From Cycas panzhihuaensis (Eukaryota > Cycadophyta): 64,000 bases of DNA. Numbering within the stretch: the first letter of the stretch is position 1; each line of letters starts with the position of its first letter. The position numbers and the translations under genes were made by a program. Below the pieces are notes generated by a model, which had not been told where the DNA came from, ran no database searches, and saw only the letters and a program-made list of their open reading frames with translations. The DNA lies in contig CM041465.1 of assembly GCA_023213395.1 (NCBI GenBank), positions 219,363,741-219,427,740 on the forward strand, given 5' to 3'. Positions 47,929 through 61,293 of the stretch are shown here, in pieces.

Positions 47929-48273
47929 CTTTGATACCAAATGATGGGAAGGTAATCTCTTTAGTAATACAAGCATGCAAGTAGAATAATATATCTCAAA
48001 GAAAATAAAATTAAGCTCTTATAAGAATACTTCTTTTATAGATTTCTAGGTTTCTATTCTTAAAACTCTAAAATTTAAAACTAAATATTTTTACAGTTAA
48101 ACCATACTTTGATACCAAATGATAGGATGGTGATCTCTTTAGCAATACAAGCATACAAGTAGAATAATATATCTCAAAGAAAATAAAACCAAGCTCTCAT
48201 AAAAATACTTCTTTTACATATTTCTAGTTTTCTATTCTAAAAACTCTAAAATTAAAAACTAAATATTTTTACA
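47918..48273 (-). repeat. 178-bp tandem duplication across the E3 PBS/LTR boundary
   Basis: AGTTAAACCATACTTTGATACCAAATGAT(A/G)GG and about 154 bp of LTR occur twice, at roughly 47918-48095 and 48096-48273, with about ten differences. The element therefore has two PBS copies. Confidence 0.88.
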
Positions 48274-48755
48274 ATATATAAGTATACAAATTTGTAGCCT
48301 TTATCTATACAAAAACCTTAATTACCATTCCCTAAAATTAGGAAATAAACTTTGAGTGAAAAAAAACCCAAATATAAAGCTTTTTATTTTTAGTAAGTTT
48401 TTCAAAGTGCTTCTAATTACATAAAAAATAACCTATTAATACCTAAACATGCCACAGGCCCCCCAAGAACTCTAATAAAGTAAAAGTAATCTTTTAACTA
48501 AGAAAAGTGATACTCATAATTTTTTATAAAATAAAATTAAAAAAAAAAAAAAAAAAAACTAAAATTTTTGGTAACTAGATGATGTATTTTAGGCCTAAAA
48601 TCAATTCATGATATTTATAAAATAGTAAAACTTCTTTGAAGCCTATGTAACTTTCAAGATGGTCATTTTAATATGCTATAGTCCACACTTTTAATCACAT
48701 GGCACTAACTTATGCCATTTTTAGTAAATAGTATTTTCTAAATGCTCTTGCATGA
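48120..48755 (-). repeat. E3 5' LTR
   Basis: 636 bp, TGATAGGATGG...CATGA on the plus strand. It contains an A-rich tract near 48535-48560 and is homologous to 36282-36910. Confidence 0.88.
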
Positions 48756-50480
48756 GATCATAATTATAAAGAATCAATTATAAAACATGAAAATAACAAG
48801 TTCTTTAATCGATTATCTCCAAGTAATAAATAACATAAGGAATCAGTTGGAAAATATTAGAGAAACCCTTGATGGTAAGAATCTTATTATAGTTGTTTTA
48901 AGATATATGTCAAAGAGATTTGATAATTTTATGATATGTTTTTTCTTATAAAAATAATAGGTAAAATCCCTTTTAATGAGTTAAGAATATTTCTCTTATA
49001 ACACAAAGAAACAATAGAAGTTGTGGTTCTACTATAATAAATTAGGGCATTTCAAAAAGAATTTTAAGAAATAACATTCTAATTAGAAGAAGAAGGAAGA
49101 CCAACAAAAATAAGAAAATAAATTACAAGCAAGACATATCTCCAAAAAATCAACTAACTTAACTCACAAAGGGAAAAAAAAAATTCTTGGCAGCTTCACA
49201 AAAAGGTTCTAATGATATGTGGTACATTGACTTAGGAGCTTCTAAGCACATGATAGGCAGGATTGACTAGTTTAGACATATGTAGCAAGAAACTAAAAAT
49301 ATAATGATATTGGGAGATAATAAAGTATTGAATGTAGAAGAGATATGAGAAATCTCATTTGTTACACATTATGGAGAGGATTACTAAGTTAAGGATGTAA
49401 TGTACATGCTATGTTTAAAGAAGAATTTAATCTTCATCAACCAAATTGAGGACAAGAAGATAAGTGTACTCTTCAAAGATGGAAAGGCCACTATTAGTGA
49501 TTGTAAGGGTAAACTTATTATAAAAGTTATAAGAGATGGTGGTTAGTATAATCTCTTAAGTAAATCTATAAATCGAAGAGATTTAATTATTGATGTATCA
49601 TACAAACTTTAGTTATTATATGAAAGAATAGGTTGTTTGAATTATCCCTATCTCTATTTAATGTATAAGTTGAATATGGTACATGGTCTTCCAAAATTTA
49701 AAATAACAAAAGGCATCTATGAACCTTACATTTTTAGGAAATAACATAAAGAAAATTTTCTAAAAGGTAAGGCTTGGATAGAAATTGAAAAGTTAAGCCT
49801 AGTCCAATCAAACATCTATGGTCTTATGTCAACTACTTCACTCAAAGGTGTAAGATATATCCTAAACTTTATTGATAATTTTTTAAAGAAGGTTTAAGTA
49901 TATCCCATAAAGGAGAAGTTCTAAGCATTCAACATCTTTAAAGAGTTCAATATAAAAGTAGAGAATGAAAGTGGTCAAAGACTAAAGATCCTCAAATCAA
50001 ATAATAGGGGAGAATACACATCCAATGCCTTTTTCTAATTTCGTAAGGACCATAAGGTCAATAAATAATTAACAACATCATATACATCATAACTAAATAG
50101 TATAACTAAGAGAATTAATAGGGTATTAGTTAAAAAAACAAAATCAATGATGATAGTAAAAAATCTCTCAAATATTTTTTGGGCTAAAGTTTTTTATACA
50201 ATAACCTACCTAACCAATAGGAGCGCTACAAAAGCTATTTGGAATATTACACCTAAAAAAGTAAGGTCAAGATAAAAGTATACTCTTAGCCATTTAGAAA
50301 TATTTGGGTGCATGATATATATACATGCTCCTAGGGAAAAATACTATAAATTTGACAATAAAAGTTCCAAGTACATCCTTGTAGGACATAGTGAAGAACA
50401 TAAAATATACTAGGTATAAAAGTAAGTAACTAAGAAGGTACACATAACTCAATATGTTATCTTTAAAGAAATTAATAAGT
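48756..50480 (+). pseudogene. E4: Ty1/copia gag 3' part, protease and integrase
   Basis: After the TSD the copia frame resumes: INNIRNQLENIRETLDGKN, a knuckle remnant YYNKLGHFKKN (near 49025-49070), protease WYIDLGASKHM (D.G motif with S to L, 49218-49250) and LGDNKVLNVE. GAG-pre-integrase (CLNYPYLYLMYKLNMVHGLP) and integrase (FKEFNIKVENESG, NIFWAKVFYTITYLTNRS, KYILVGHSEEHK) follow, ending near VIFKEIN at 50480. No RT or RNase H follows, so E4 is truncated. Confidence 0.85.
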
Positions 50481-53400
50481 AAGTTATAAATTAGGACCTA
50501 AACCTAGACACTTTGAAAATCTTATGAGACAAAGGAAAATAGATTAAGGGCTAGAATAATTAGTTTATAAATGTTTAAGGCTAGATCAAAGATAATGATA
50601 AATACTAAGGGGTCCAAAGACCCTTCAGTTTAGCAAGTGAAATTCTCTTTAAATGATCTAGTTATTATTGTTATAACACCAATGATATTTGGTTCAAAAC
50701 CTATAGGTAGGAAAGTGTTACCAATAAAAAGGTACCCTTTAAAAATTTTAATTAAGAAAATTTAATAGACTCATAATTTTTACTTAGTGATGATCTTCAT
50801 AGCACAAAGATAATATGAGTAAAAGCACAAAGGAATATAGTTGTTTTTTGATGAAAATTTAGTCAAATGAGTTCACTTGTTTTCTAATTTTGAATGGAAA
50901 TAAATGTTATTATATATCAAGTATAAACTTAAAAACGGAACTTTTAGAAAGAGTAGAAGTCTATGCCTTAGAAATTTTTATGAGTTTATAGATCATACCC
51001 CACATGTCATAGTTCACAAGTTAAAAGTTGAAGTGAAGCATAATAAAGTATGAGATCTAGGCTATAAAAAAAGGTAGCATAACTAAGATATTTAAATCAT
51101 TAGGGTAGGATAGTCAAGAACATCATCATTATTCATTATGAAGGGCCTTAAAAGAGGTAAGATGAATTGATGAGTAAGTCCCAACCATTAAATCAAATTG
51201 TTCATTTTAATATTACCCATCAAAATAGGAAAGAGAAAAGTCTTTCAAGTTGATACCTAGAAATTTTGGGGAAAGATTTTGCACACCCTACATCCTATAA
51301 GGGAAACTTTAGAAATGATGTAAGGGTTGCTCAAGATATAGGTGCAACTCTTAGTAAAATAAACATTGTTGTATCTCGCATCCCATAACTAGATGAATGA
51401 AGCATCAAGTTTCAATGTAAGTATATAGCTGTGGGTATAGATCCACCTTAGAAAAGCAGATTTTCATTAATTCCTCTACCTAACCTATTAATTTTCCCAC
51501 TGAGCCTTCTTATGTATGAATTTAATTAGTTTGCCTCCCTCTTATTTTCCCTTTATTATCTGAGTTGACATGTTCATGGTCTCATTATTGCACACATTCA
51601 TCCTTTGTAATTTTTTTAGTTTTAGAAGTTAAGAATTTTTGTTTGCACTCAAGTAACTTTGAGGAGAGTACTTAGTGAAATAAGTATTCTTTCCCTATGC
51701 ATTATTCCCTATATTTAAAGACTACATTCTACTCTTGCTTTCTCATTCTTTCTCATATCACAACTTAGTGTTTATAAAGAGATCATAGTATCCTCTAGTT
51801 GAAAGACTTAGAATCCTCTAACCTAAGTTGTTATCAATACTAAGGATTTCTTAAAGTTAGACTTGTCTGATATTTATGATAAAGATAGCTCAACCATAAG
51901 GAAACTAAGAAGTTATGGCCTATTATAAGTAGGTTGTATAGTTGAAATAATACCTGATGTTTATGTACTTAAGATGTATGCTTCTCTATTTAATAAGGTT
52001 AATATGGTGGTCCTTGATAGGAAGGATAAACCCTTTTATCTCCTCATACAACTACATTTTTAAAGGATTTTAACACTACTATAACCCACCAAGATATTGT
52101 CTCTATGTAAGATTTACCATACCTCCAGGAAGAACAACTCCATAAATAGGACTATTTACTTATGGATGGAATGTGAGGCCCAAGAAATCATTACTAAGTC
52201 CACCTATCCTATCATTTCCCTTAAGTAGGATAAAAAGATTAAGGATTATTTGCTTGTGAAGGTTCTAAGTAGGTGGAGCAGTTTCCACTTACACCAATTC
52301 ATCACTTAAATTATGGTATTTTTATCAACAAGTAATGATGTTTTGAATTGGGCCTAGGGATCAATTAGCAAGTGTTCATACCAATTTTTATTTTTTATAT
52401 GATTACCTACTTCTAAGTGTTATTATCAGGAGTTTTAACTTCTAAAGGAGGTTTCTTGAAAATGAGGGTAATATATAGGTAAAGAAACCAATTAGCTTTT
52501 AGTACACTAAGCTATAAAGGAGAAAATTCATAAAGTGTTATTCCATAATAACTTATGCATTTATATATATAATTGAGTCTTATATAGGTGTCTGTGTGCA
52601 AACTTGATTCTTGATTATGTTCAAATTTGACTTATGGGAGAAGAGGGTGCTAAGAATGGAGATTATTTCCTAGAATAAAATGATTATATCATATGACTAT
52701 ATGGATTTTAAGAAAAGGCCTTAATTTTTCCCATGTGTCCAATGGAGAGAGTATGTATTTTTAAGATATGTAGGTAATTACATTTGATTTGGGATTCTTT
52801 ATATATATACAAAAAGGCTCTCATGCAAAAATTTCTTTAGATATTAAAGAGCATTCAATTAATTCTTAGTCATTCATTAAGAAATAAGGAAAGAAATAAA
52901 ATAATATCAATTTAAAGAAACCACCCCACAATATTATGATCCAGATAAGTCAATGGAAATTTATTTGATTTCTATTCAAATGGCTAACAAAACAAAGGAG
53001 CATATAGTTAGAGTTATTATGACCATGAAAAGAACCCAGAGAGTTATAAGAAATTAGTGTTTCATAAGTAGGGTCACTTCACTCTTCCTTTTAGTACTCA
53101 TTCTAAAAATAATATTAATAATGTTAATTTTGATGGTGTAAATAGTGGGATGAGGACTTAAGTAATAAAAAAGACCCAAAGCACAATTGCTTTATAAATA
53201 AGGCATTCTACAATTAGATCACCCTTTATTTCCTAGAGTAAAGATTCAAAGGCTAATTCAAAATATCTAGCACATTATTAAAGGAGGGTAAAGTTACAAA
53301 TAAGAGTCAAGTGACAAGTCCAAGCTAAGAGAAAACTCTAATTACTTTGGATGGTCTTAATAAAGAGTTAGCATAACTAGTTTTACAACCATAGGTCTTG

Positions 53401-54169
53401 GCCCAAATAAAGGGAATTAAAGAGGGTAAATCTTCTATTTTTTATAAAGATAGTAGTTTCACCATTATATTCATTTGGGATGCCAAGAAACAAATCATCT
53501 ATACAACTAAATCCACCCCCAAAAGAGGAGCAAAGGGAGTTGAGAAGGGAATAACCTTAGACTTTGATGTTTAGGAATCTATAATCTCAATGGGAAAATA
53601 CACTCTCATTAGAAGATCCAATCTTCATCTAGCCACTATCCATATGGTCAAAATTAATATAATAAAGTTGCAATGGAAGGTGGAAAAGTGGAATGCTTAG
53701 AGTAAATAATAGAAGAAGAAACATGAAGAAATTTATAAACTTTTTGTTGCACTTCCACTACAACAAGAACTACCCCTAGAATAAGGAGAAGAATACACTA
53801 TTATGGCCCTAGCTAATGTCATTACCCAAATCCTTAAATCTAAATAAATTCTAGAGGGATGCAATAAAGAAAAGAAAATCAATCATAGATAATGGATCAC
53901 TTCTTTTGGTAGGTCTTAATTAGATTACAAGAATTATTGAGCTAGATAGCTTGTATAAATAAAACCTTGAAGAAGAAAGAATTTACCTTCTAGGAGGCAC
54001 TAATAGTCTAATGGATAGAAATAAGAGGGATATTTGTCAATGCCTCACTGGACTTACTTTCTTCCTTAGAAAAATAGGAAGATGTCTTAAAAGTTACCTT
54101 AAGTGTATTGAAACGAGACATTCAATAGGTAAAATATATTGATAAGGAAATTAATCAAATTCTTGATGT
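50481..54169. other. unassigned AT-rich region
   Basis: Stop-rich sequence with a few peptide-like patches on the plus strand (for example around 51860-52060 and 53400-53680, reading KGITLDFDV and GKYTLIRRSNLHLATIHMVK). I cannot match them to a family. They may be old TE protein remains. No LTR, RNA gene or intact ORF is seen. Confidence 0.4.
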
Positions 54170-54464
54170 TATGACATAAGGCCATTATGGAAATTAATAA
54201 CATTATTTATTAGAAGTAGATCTCAAATGTTATTACAGTATAGGTATCTTATTAGAAGTTGTTTTATTATTAGGAAGTTAATTTTTTAAGGATGGCTAAA
54301 TTTGACACCTATAAATAGAGAATTATTATCCACTTGTGAATCATCTTTTGTAAGTTAATCCATTTGGGGTCTTCTAACCATTTAGCACTTAATAGATCAT
54401 ATTCTACCTTTTATATTAGTTTTCTATATGTTTGTGGAAGCAGGTCTAATTTAGGATCTTTTCA
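54170..54464 (+). repeat. E5 5' LTR
   Basis: 295 bp, TATGACATAAGG...TTTTCA, homologous to the right LTR. TATAAATAG lies near 54320. Confidence 0.88.
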
Positions 54465-54466
54465 AG

Positions 54467-54500
54467 TGGTATTAGCATCTTGAAATGGTATTAGAGCCTC
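54467..54500 (+). other. E5 primer binding site, present twice
   Basis: TGGTATTAGCATC at 54467-54479 and TGGTATTAGAGCC at 54486-54498, 19 bp apart. Both match the tRNA-Met PBS TGGTATCAGAGCC, the second better. The first has the normal two-base spacing from the LTR end. Confidence 0.75.
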
Positions 54501-55079
54501 ATTTTTGGTGTATTAAGGATCTACATTTTTAAGAGTATAAATGGAAGAATTTTAGATAAATAACTATGAATTTGAGTTTACTATGCCTATTTTAGAAATT
54601 TTAAGTGTTTATATTATAGGTTTTGAAGTAAAATTATAAAAATTATAGGGAATTTAGTTTTAACTTATTTCCCATTGCTATCTTTAGGACCTAAAATCTA
54701 CTTCTACAACTTCAAATGTCTATAACTTTAGTTATAGGTGTCTAATTGATCTCAATTTTTTTTTGAATCTATGTATATTAATATCTATTTTCTATTTAAA
54801 GTGGTTTTAGAATTATTAAATACTATAGAAATAAATTTATATATTTTTAGTAAGAGATACTATTACAGTCCTTAAGAGTGTAATTGTAACCCAGCTTACA
54901 AAGGCCATAACTTCCTTTATAAGGGTCAAATTTTGATTTTGTCTAAAGCATTAGAATTTTAATTTAAGAGTCTATATTATAATATATTAGAAAATTCATA
55001 ATTAAAATGGGAAAAATATAAGCATTAGAAGAATTATAGAGCTTTGCTTAGGATACTAGAAACTTGAGATAGTTACATA

Positions 55080-56220
55080 CCCAAAAAGAGTGGACTCAAA
55101 TTTTTGATCCTTTAAAGTGGAAACTTAGAGGAACATGGAAATGATACATAAAAAATTAGACCATACTTAATAAAAGTTCAACATTGAGATAGTTAAACTA
55201 ACTAAGATGATAGAAATAGGGACCATTTTCAAAGGCCTTAAAAGGGATGGCAATCTAAGGAATCCTAGTAATAGCAATAAAAATGAAGAAGATCAAAAGG
55301 AAAATAAAAGATACTATGATAATCAAAGGAATCATAGAAGAAATGATTACTTTCAATAACTAATTTTTGACTTTTAATAACCATGTTTTTGCTATAATCT
55401 TTAGATACCAACTTACTCACAAGACAGTAAAATTGAAGCAGATGAATGGCTAACAAAAATAGAAAATACCATCAATGCACTACATATTAGTGATGCCAAA
55501 TATTAAATAAACTTTATTATAGAGGACCTTAAAGGGCATATGCACATATTGGCTATGTTGTAGAAAAGAGAAGGAAAAACCTATAATTTTAAATAATTTG
55601 TGGAAGTCTTTAAAGAATAAATAGAAGATAATTGGAGTGATCTTTATCCTATCCAATTAGCATATTATTTTCAAAATGGATGATCTATCAAAGAGTATAC
55701 AAATAAGTTTGAAAAACTCCAATTAAAGGCTAGAATTGCTTCTAAGAAAGCACTCCCATATTATGTCAATAATCCACAACCTAAGATTGGTGAAGATGTT
55801 CATTGTTTCACCCCAAGCACCTTTAGCTTAGTTATTTGAATGGTAAGACAAATTGAATCTTATCTCTAAAATGCTTAGAGGTGATTCCAAATAACATCAT
55901 ATCAACCAATATATAAGCCAACAGGACCAAGTAGCCAATGATTCCAAAATTATCAAAATAGTAGTTATAGTACATATGAGCCAACAGGAGTAATACAAAG
56001 GGATAAAGAGATAGAAAGAGCTAAGGAAAGAACACTTGGCATATGTCATAGTTGTAAGAAACCTTGGATCAAGGGATATAAGTGTATCAATAAGAAACTA
56101 TACAGCATTGAAGTAGATATTAAAGATGAAGAAATAGAAAAATAGTAAGGACTAGAGTATGTACAAGAGGAGGAAGAAATAAACTAATTAAAGAAGTTGG
56201 ATGATGGCCAACCCATGGTC
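55080..56220 (+). pseudogene. E5 gag
   Basis: Blocks ADEWLTKIENTINALHI, EYTNKFEKLQLKARIAS and the knuckle CHSCKKPWIKGYKCINKKLYSIE (His to Tyr, about 56045-56110) are typical of chromovirus gag. Several stops. Confidence 0.8.
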
Positions 56221-56229
56221 TCTTCATTA

Positions 56230-56760
56230 GCCATGTTAAGGATAATACTACCTAATACCATCAAACTTTATAGATAGCTTAGAAATGAGAAGGTAATCAT
56301 CCCCATTAATCTAGGTAGCACATATAATTTCATTAATATATAGAAAGGTCAGAAGGTTAGGGATATGTATGGAGAAAAAGAAGTTCAAAATATCACTTAT
56401 AGGAAACCAGGTGTTAACATGCTAGGGTGAAGATAAATATGAATAACTAGATATAGGAAATTATGATTTTTTTATAAATTATTATTCCCTTAACATGAGG
56501 GGTTTTGATATAGCCTTAGGAGTTGAATGGTTGAGGATGTTAGGGACTTATGCTTTAAACCACAACAAAAACTCCATCATGTTTAATTTAGAGGGGAAGA
56601 AATACCAATTAAATGGTACTAATACTCTAAGATCAAAAGTCATATCAGTAAAAAGGATGGGAAATATTATTTACAAAGTCTATTTGAAGTTCATCATAAT
56701 GTTATCCTCCATGCAAGTAGAGACCCCTAAGAGCAAACTACCACCAAAGTAAGAGAAGGA
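56230..56760 (+). pseudogene. E5 aspartic protease
   Basis: INLGSTYNFIN near 56305-56335 stands where IDSGST.NFI is expected, so the catalytic Asp is now Asn. The second half (56495-56752) reads GFDIALGVEWLRMLGTYALN, the ILG/W-block of retropepsins. Confidence 0.82.
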
Positions 56761-56879
56761 AATAAATGAACTTGTAGACCACTACTAAGATGTCTTCTAA
56801 GAGTTATGAAGGACTCCACCACTAAGCTGAAATATGGAGCATATCATTGAGTTGGAACCAAGGAGGGGGGCTACTATCA

Positions 56880-57750
56880 TTCACCTATATTATTATGGGA
56901 ATAAGTAAAAGTTAGAAATAGGAAGGCTCATGCAAGATTTATTGGATTTGGGTGCCATAATACCAAGTAAAATCCCTTATGTACCACTTGTTATCTTAAG
57001 TAGAAAAAAAGGTGTGTCCTTCCAAATATGCATTGATTATAGTGCCCTAAATAGGATAATATTAAAGAACAAATATATCATTCCATGTATGGATGATATT
57101 ATAGATGAGCTATATAGAGGTAGATATTTTTCTAAATTTTATTTACATTCTAGATATTATTAAATACCGATTCAACCTTAAGACATAGAGAAAATAATTT
57201 TTTGAATAATCCAACGGCTATATAAGTCTAAGGTGATGCCATTTGGACTAACTAATGCCCAAACAACACTCTAAGAAAATATAAACTATGTATTTGTGCC
57301 TTTTCTAAGAAGTTTTATCATAGTTTTCTTTGATGATATTCTTATGTATGGTAAGATTTGGCAGGAATATTTAGGGCACATCTAACAAACATTTTAGGTC
57401 CTTTAAGAAAATCATTTTTTTGCAAAGAGATTGAAGTGCTATTTTGGAAGGAGGACCCTTAAATATCTTAGATATATCATTTTAGAAGATGGAATTAAAA
57501 TTGATCTTGTAAAAATAGAAGCTATTCTCAATTAGTCCATATCTAAAAATATGTCAAAACTCAGGAGATTTCTAGGAACCATAAGATACTATTGAAAGTT
57601 CATTAAAGGATATGCTAATATAGTTGGACCCCTTATTTACCTTATCAAGAAGGATAACTTTAACTATGATAAGAATTCTAATTCAAGTTTTGAGAAATTA
57701 AAAGAGACCATTACCATTACACTAGTCTTATGCCCAATTTCTCCTAATTA
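56880..57750 (+). pseudogene. E5 reverse transcriptase
   Basis: QDLLDLGAIIPSKIPY, SRKKGVSFQICIDYSALN, MDDIIDELY, FSKFYLHSRYY, KVMPFGLTNAQ, IVFFDDILMY (catalytic pair intact) and LRRFLGTIRYY. Stops and a frame change break it. Confidence 0.9.
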
Positions 57751-58130
57751 TTTATAGTAGAATGTGATGCATCAGGTATAGGAGTAGGCACAACTCTACT
57801 TTAAAATGGCCATCCTATTTCATATGAGAGATAAAAATAAAATCTATAAGAAAGAGCCAAGAGTACATATGATAAAGAGATGTTATCCATTCTACATGCC
57901 TTAATAAAATAGAGGTAGTACTTATTAGAAATAAAATATGTTATTAGGATAGGCCACCATAGCCTAAAATATTTCTTGATACAATAAAACTTATATGAGG
58001 AGCAATAAAAATAGATTAGTAAGATCCAAGGCTATGACTTTGAAATCTCATATAAAAATAAAAAGAGAACATTATAATGGACATATTATCAAGAAAATTT
58101 GAAGATGTTAAATACTATATTATCACAATA
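57751..58130 (+). pseudogene. E5 RNase H
   Basis: FIVECDASGIGVGTTL, STYDKEMLSILHAL and HHSLKYFL mark the Ty3/gypsy RNase H. Stops are present. Confidence 0.82.
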
Positions 58131-58149
58131 ATTAAGCCTACATGGATTG

Positions 58150-59330
58150 AGGAATTACACTAAGAATACTCATAAGACAAAGAAGTGAAGGCCATCATAG
58201 ATAAAAGTCTTGAAGAATTAAAAGAGACTTCTTGGACAAAAAGGGATAATACCCTTTTTTATAAGAATATGATCTACTTACCTCAAAATTCATAGTTTAA
58301 GAAGGCAGCCCTCAAAGAGCATTATGATTCACCCATAGTTGGGCACTCAAGGTTCCTTAAGACCTATGAGAATATAAGGAGATCATTTACTAGAGAGGAA
58401 TGAAGTTTGATATAAAGAAGTTTATTTTAGAATGTGATACTTACTAGAGAACAAAAGTGGAATCGGTACAAACTCTAGGAATGTTTTAACCCCTAGATCA
58501 ACTCGAGCAAAAATGGGAAGAAATTTCTATAGACTTTATAACTAACCTTCTAAAATCAAGAACAAAAGATGTATTATTTATCATAGTCAATTACTTGATG
58601 AAATATATATATTTTATTCATATTCAATCATCCTATAAGGCATCTTAAATAATTGAAATATTCATAGAGAATATCCATAGATTACATGGTTTTCCTTAAA
58701 AAAAATAATGATAAGGATCCTAAATTCATAAGCCCTTTTTGGATTGATCTATTCAAATTGGTAGGGACCCAACTTACCATGACCACAACATACCACCCCT
58801 AAATAGATGGATAAACCAAAGTAGCTAACAAATTTTTTGAAACATACCTATATTGTTATTCTAAAGATAACTAGTCCATATAGATAAAATGGATTTACTC
58901 AGCTAAATATTAGTGTAATACTAATTACCACACATCCATTAAAACAACACCCTTCATGGAATTCTATGGTTACCCCCCTCCTACACTAGTGGACTATATT
59001 CAGAATACAATAAAAATCCCAGTGGATAAGGAACTAATAACATAATATGAAAGAATTTTAGAAGAACTTAAAGAAAAGTTATAATATTGTAAGGAATTGG
59101 ATGAAACAGTATATAGATAAAAAGAGAATTAAAAGATAATTCAAGGAAGGAGACTAGGTTTATATAAAACTATATCCATATAACTAAACCTCCCTTAAAT
59201 AGTAAAGTAAATACAAACTAGTACCAATATTTTATGGCCCATACAAAATTTGGAGAAGGGTTGGAGAAATAGCTTATACCCTTGATCTACCAAAAGAAAG
59301 TAGAATTTATGGTGTTTTCTATGTATTTAA
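58150..59330 (+). pseudogene. E5 integrase
   Basis: Zinc-binding HYDSPIVGHSRFLKTYENIR, core ISIDFITNLLKS (D), KDPKFISPFWIDLFKLVGTQL (D), NKFFETYLY (E), FMEFYGYPPPTL, and the C-terminal YGPYKIWRRVGEIAYTLDLPK. Stops and small shifts. Confidence 0.85.
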
Positions 59331-59334
59331 ACTT

Positions 59335-59570
59335 AAAGTAAAGATAGCATATCATATAGGAACAACGACTAAAATACCCATGATAGATAATGAGGGGAGG
59401 CTTATGATGGAACCTAAAGCCATTGTGGATACCTAACAATGCAAACTTAGATTGTAAAATATTACAAAATACTTAAGTAAGTAGAAAGAGCTACCATGAC
59501 AAGAGGAAAATTAGGAAAATGAATAATTCATCCTAAATCACCAATCATTACCTACTCTTTGTGGGTAAAG
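59335..59570 (+). pseudogene. E5 chromodomain
   Basis: After the IN tail the sequence reads MMEPKAIVDT, then, with stops, residues fitting EYL.KW....TWE, ending LPTLCG. The lead-in EP.AI.D is the standard chromodomain start in this lineage. Confidence 0.6.
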
Positions 59571-59596
59571 TGAGTTTTCTAAGGAAAGGGACTTAT

Positions 59597-59893
59597 TGTG
59601 ACCCAAGGTCATTATGGAAATTGATAAAATTATTTATTATAAGCCAGTCTCAAATATTATTAGGCTATAGGAATCTTATTGGAAGTTGGTTTTATTATTA
59701 GGAAGTTGTTTTTTTTAAGGATGATTAAATTTAACACCTATAAATAGAGAACTATTATTCACTTGTAAATTATCTTTTGTGAGTTAATCCATTTAGGGTC
59801 TTTTGACCATTTAGATATTAGGAGCTTCTATTGAGCTTTTTATATTAGTTTTCTTTATGTTTGTGAAAGTAGGTCCAATTTAGGATCTCTTTG
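59597..59893 (+). repeat. E5 3' LTR
   Basis: 297 bp, TGTGACCCAAGG...CTCTTTG, preceded by the PPT AAGGAAAGGGACTTA. Confidence 0.88.
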
Positions 59894-61293
59894 CTTAAGG
59901 AGTTTAAGAAATAATGCTTAAGTATTCATTTACCTAATCCTTTTAACAAAAATTTAAACCCCGTAGAGAAGAGTTAATATTTAACAACATTAATAAGCAA
60001 AGAAGAGGTGATTAATAAAAGTACTAAAATCTAAAACTTAGATATACACCTTCTTTGGCTCTATTGTAAAGCATTCCACCTTTGAATAAAAGATAAGCCT
60101 GCATCATATTAAGTCTGAGAAAATTTAAGCCCACCTAAGTAATTTAGAAGACCACATATTACTAATCAAGTTTGAGTTACTATAAGATTTCAAAGGTGAC
60201 ATAGAGAAAATGAAGCAAGTGGTAGTAGGTACTAAAGATAATGCTTGAATGGTTGAGTCAGTTACACTATTTTACATAATCATTCATCATCCATTAGAGC
60301 ATAAAAAGAGAAGACAAACTTGGGTTTTACTTAGTTCCATTTTCTATTAGCTTCTTCTTCTTCCTCCTGTCTTCCTCTAAAACTCTTATAGAGCTATTCT
60401 TCTTTGGAATAATGAATTATAAAAAAAACCATTTCTTGGGATTGATTTATTTTCCTTTATAATAAGGCTTGATTTCATTTAATGTTATCATTTTTTTTTT
60501 AATTTATATGAAAAACTTAAAAGGCCAATTAATAAGAACTAGTTATAATTACTCTCTTAATTTATATATTTTGAACTTAACAATGAGATGGAGATTCATT
60601 TGACTACTCATATCTATTAAATGAGTGGATGCCTTTAGTCTTGAAATGGTCTTTTCATTTATTATTCTTCTCTTGAATTCAGTTAGATTATCTTTCGTTG
60701 AGTTATATATTTAGTCTCGTTACTATGAATGTTGTCTGATTATACGATAGATAGTTTTTGCTTTATATTATGATCACTTAGAAATATAATAATATTTTAT
60801 TTGTATTTTAATTCTCCATTATACATTTTGAATAGTTATCCAAGATTCATGTTTGTTGGCATAAGAACACATCATAGACCAGTCCCTCATTACATTATCT
60901 TATCTATTAGAAGAAGCATACAAATTTGGCCAACAAATTTGTTGACCATAATCAAAAGGCTTTTTCTCTAGTTAGTCTCTTATTCTTTCATTCTTTTCTT
61001 CCTTTTCTTTAATACCCATGTCTTGTGATTAGGTTTTCTAACTTGGATTCCTCTAAAAAGCCATATATTTACTAGAAAAAGATAGAGGGCATTAAAGAAT
61101 AACTTCTTCATTTCCATCTTGGCAAAAAACCTAAAGGCACTTTGGGTCCTCTTCCTCAAGGTTTTGAATATGAATCAAAGGAAGAATAAACTCTACAATC
61201 TAGTTAAAGAAATTACTTCTACTACTAAGAAAGTAAATCTAATTAGGATTCATCTATAGATATGGATGATTTAAATGCTAGTAGGAACTATTG
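59894..61293. other. unassigned AT-rich region
   Basis: I see no TE domain, RNA gene or convincing ORF. A (TCT)n-rich stretch lies near 60350-60380. Confidence 0.45.

Larger units (their letters stand above)
36282..48755 (-). mobile_element. E3: Ty3/gypsy element, split by a LINE
   Basis: 12.47 kb in place, about 6.1 kb without the LINE. LTRs are 36282-36910 and 48120-48755, with TSD GATCA at 36277-36281 and 48756-48760. A tRNA-Met PBS is present twice (47929-47939 and 48107-48117). Domains run leftward: gag, PR, RT start, LINE, rest of RT, RNH, IN. It is inserted into the copia gag of E4. No chromodomain was recognised. Confidence 0.92.
54170..59893 (+). mobile_element. E5: Ty3/gypsy chromovirus, complete but decayed
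   Basis: A 5.72 kb element with LTRs at 54170-54464 and 59597-59893, a PBS at 54467-54500 (double) and a PPT at 59581-59595. Domains on the plus strand are gag, PR, RT, RNH, IN and chromodomain. A family different from E1/E2. No matching TSD could be read (GATGT before, CTTAA after). Confidence 0.9.
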
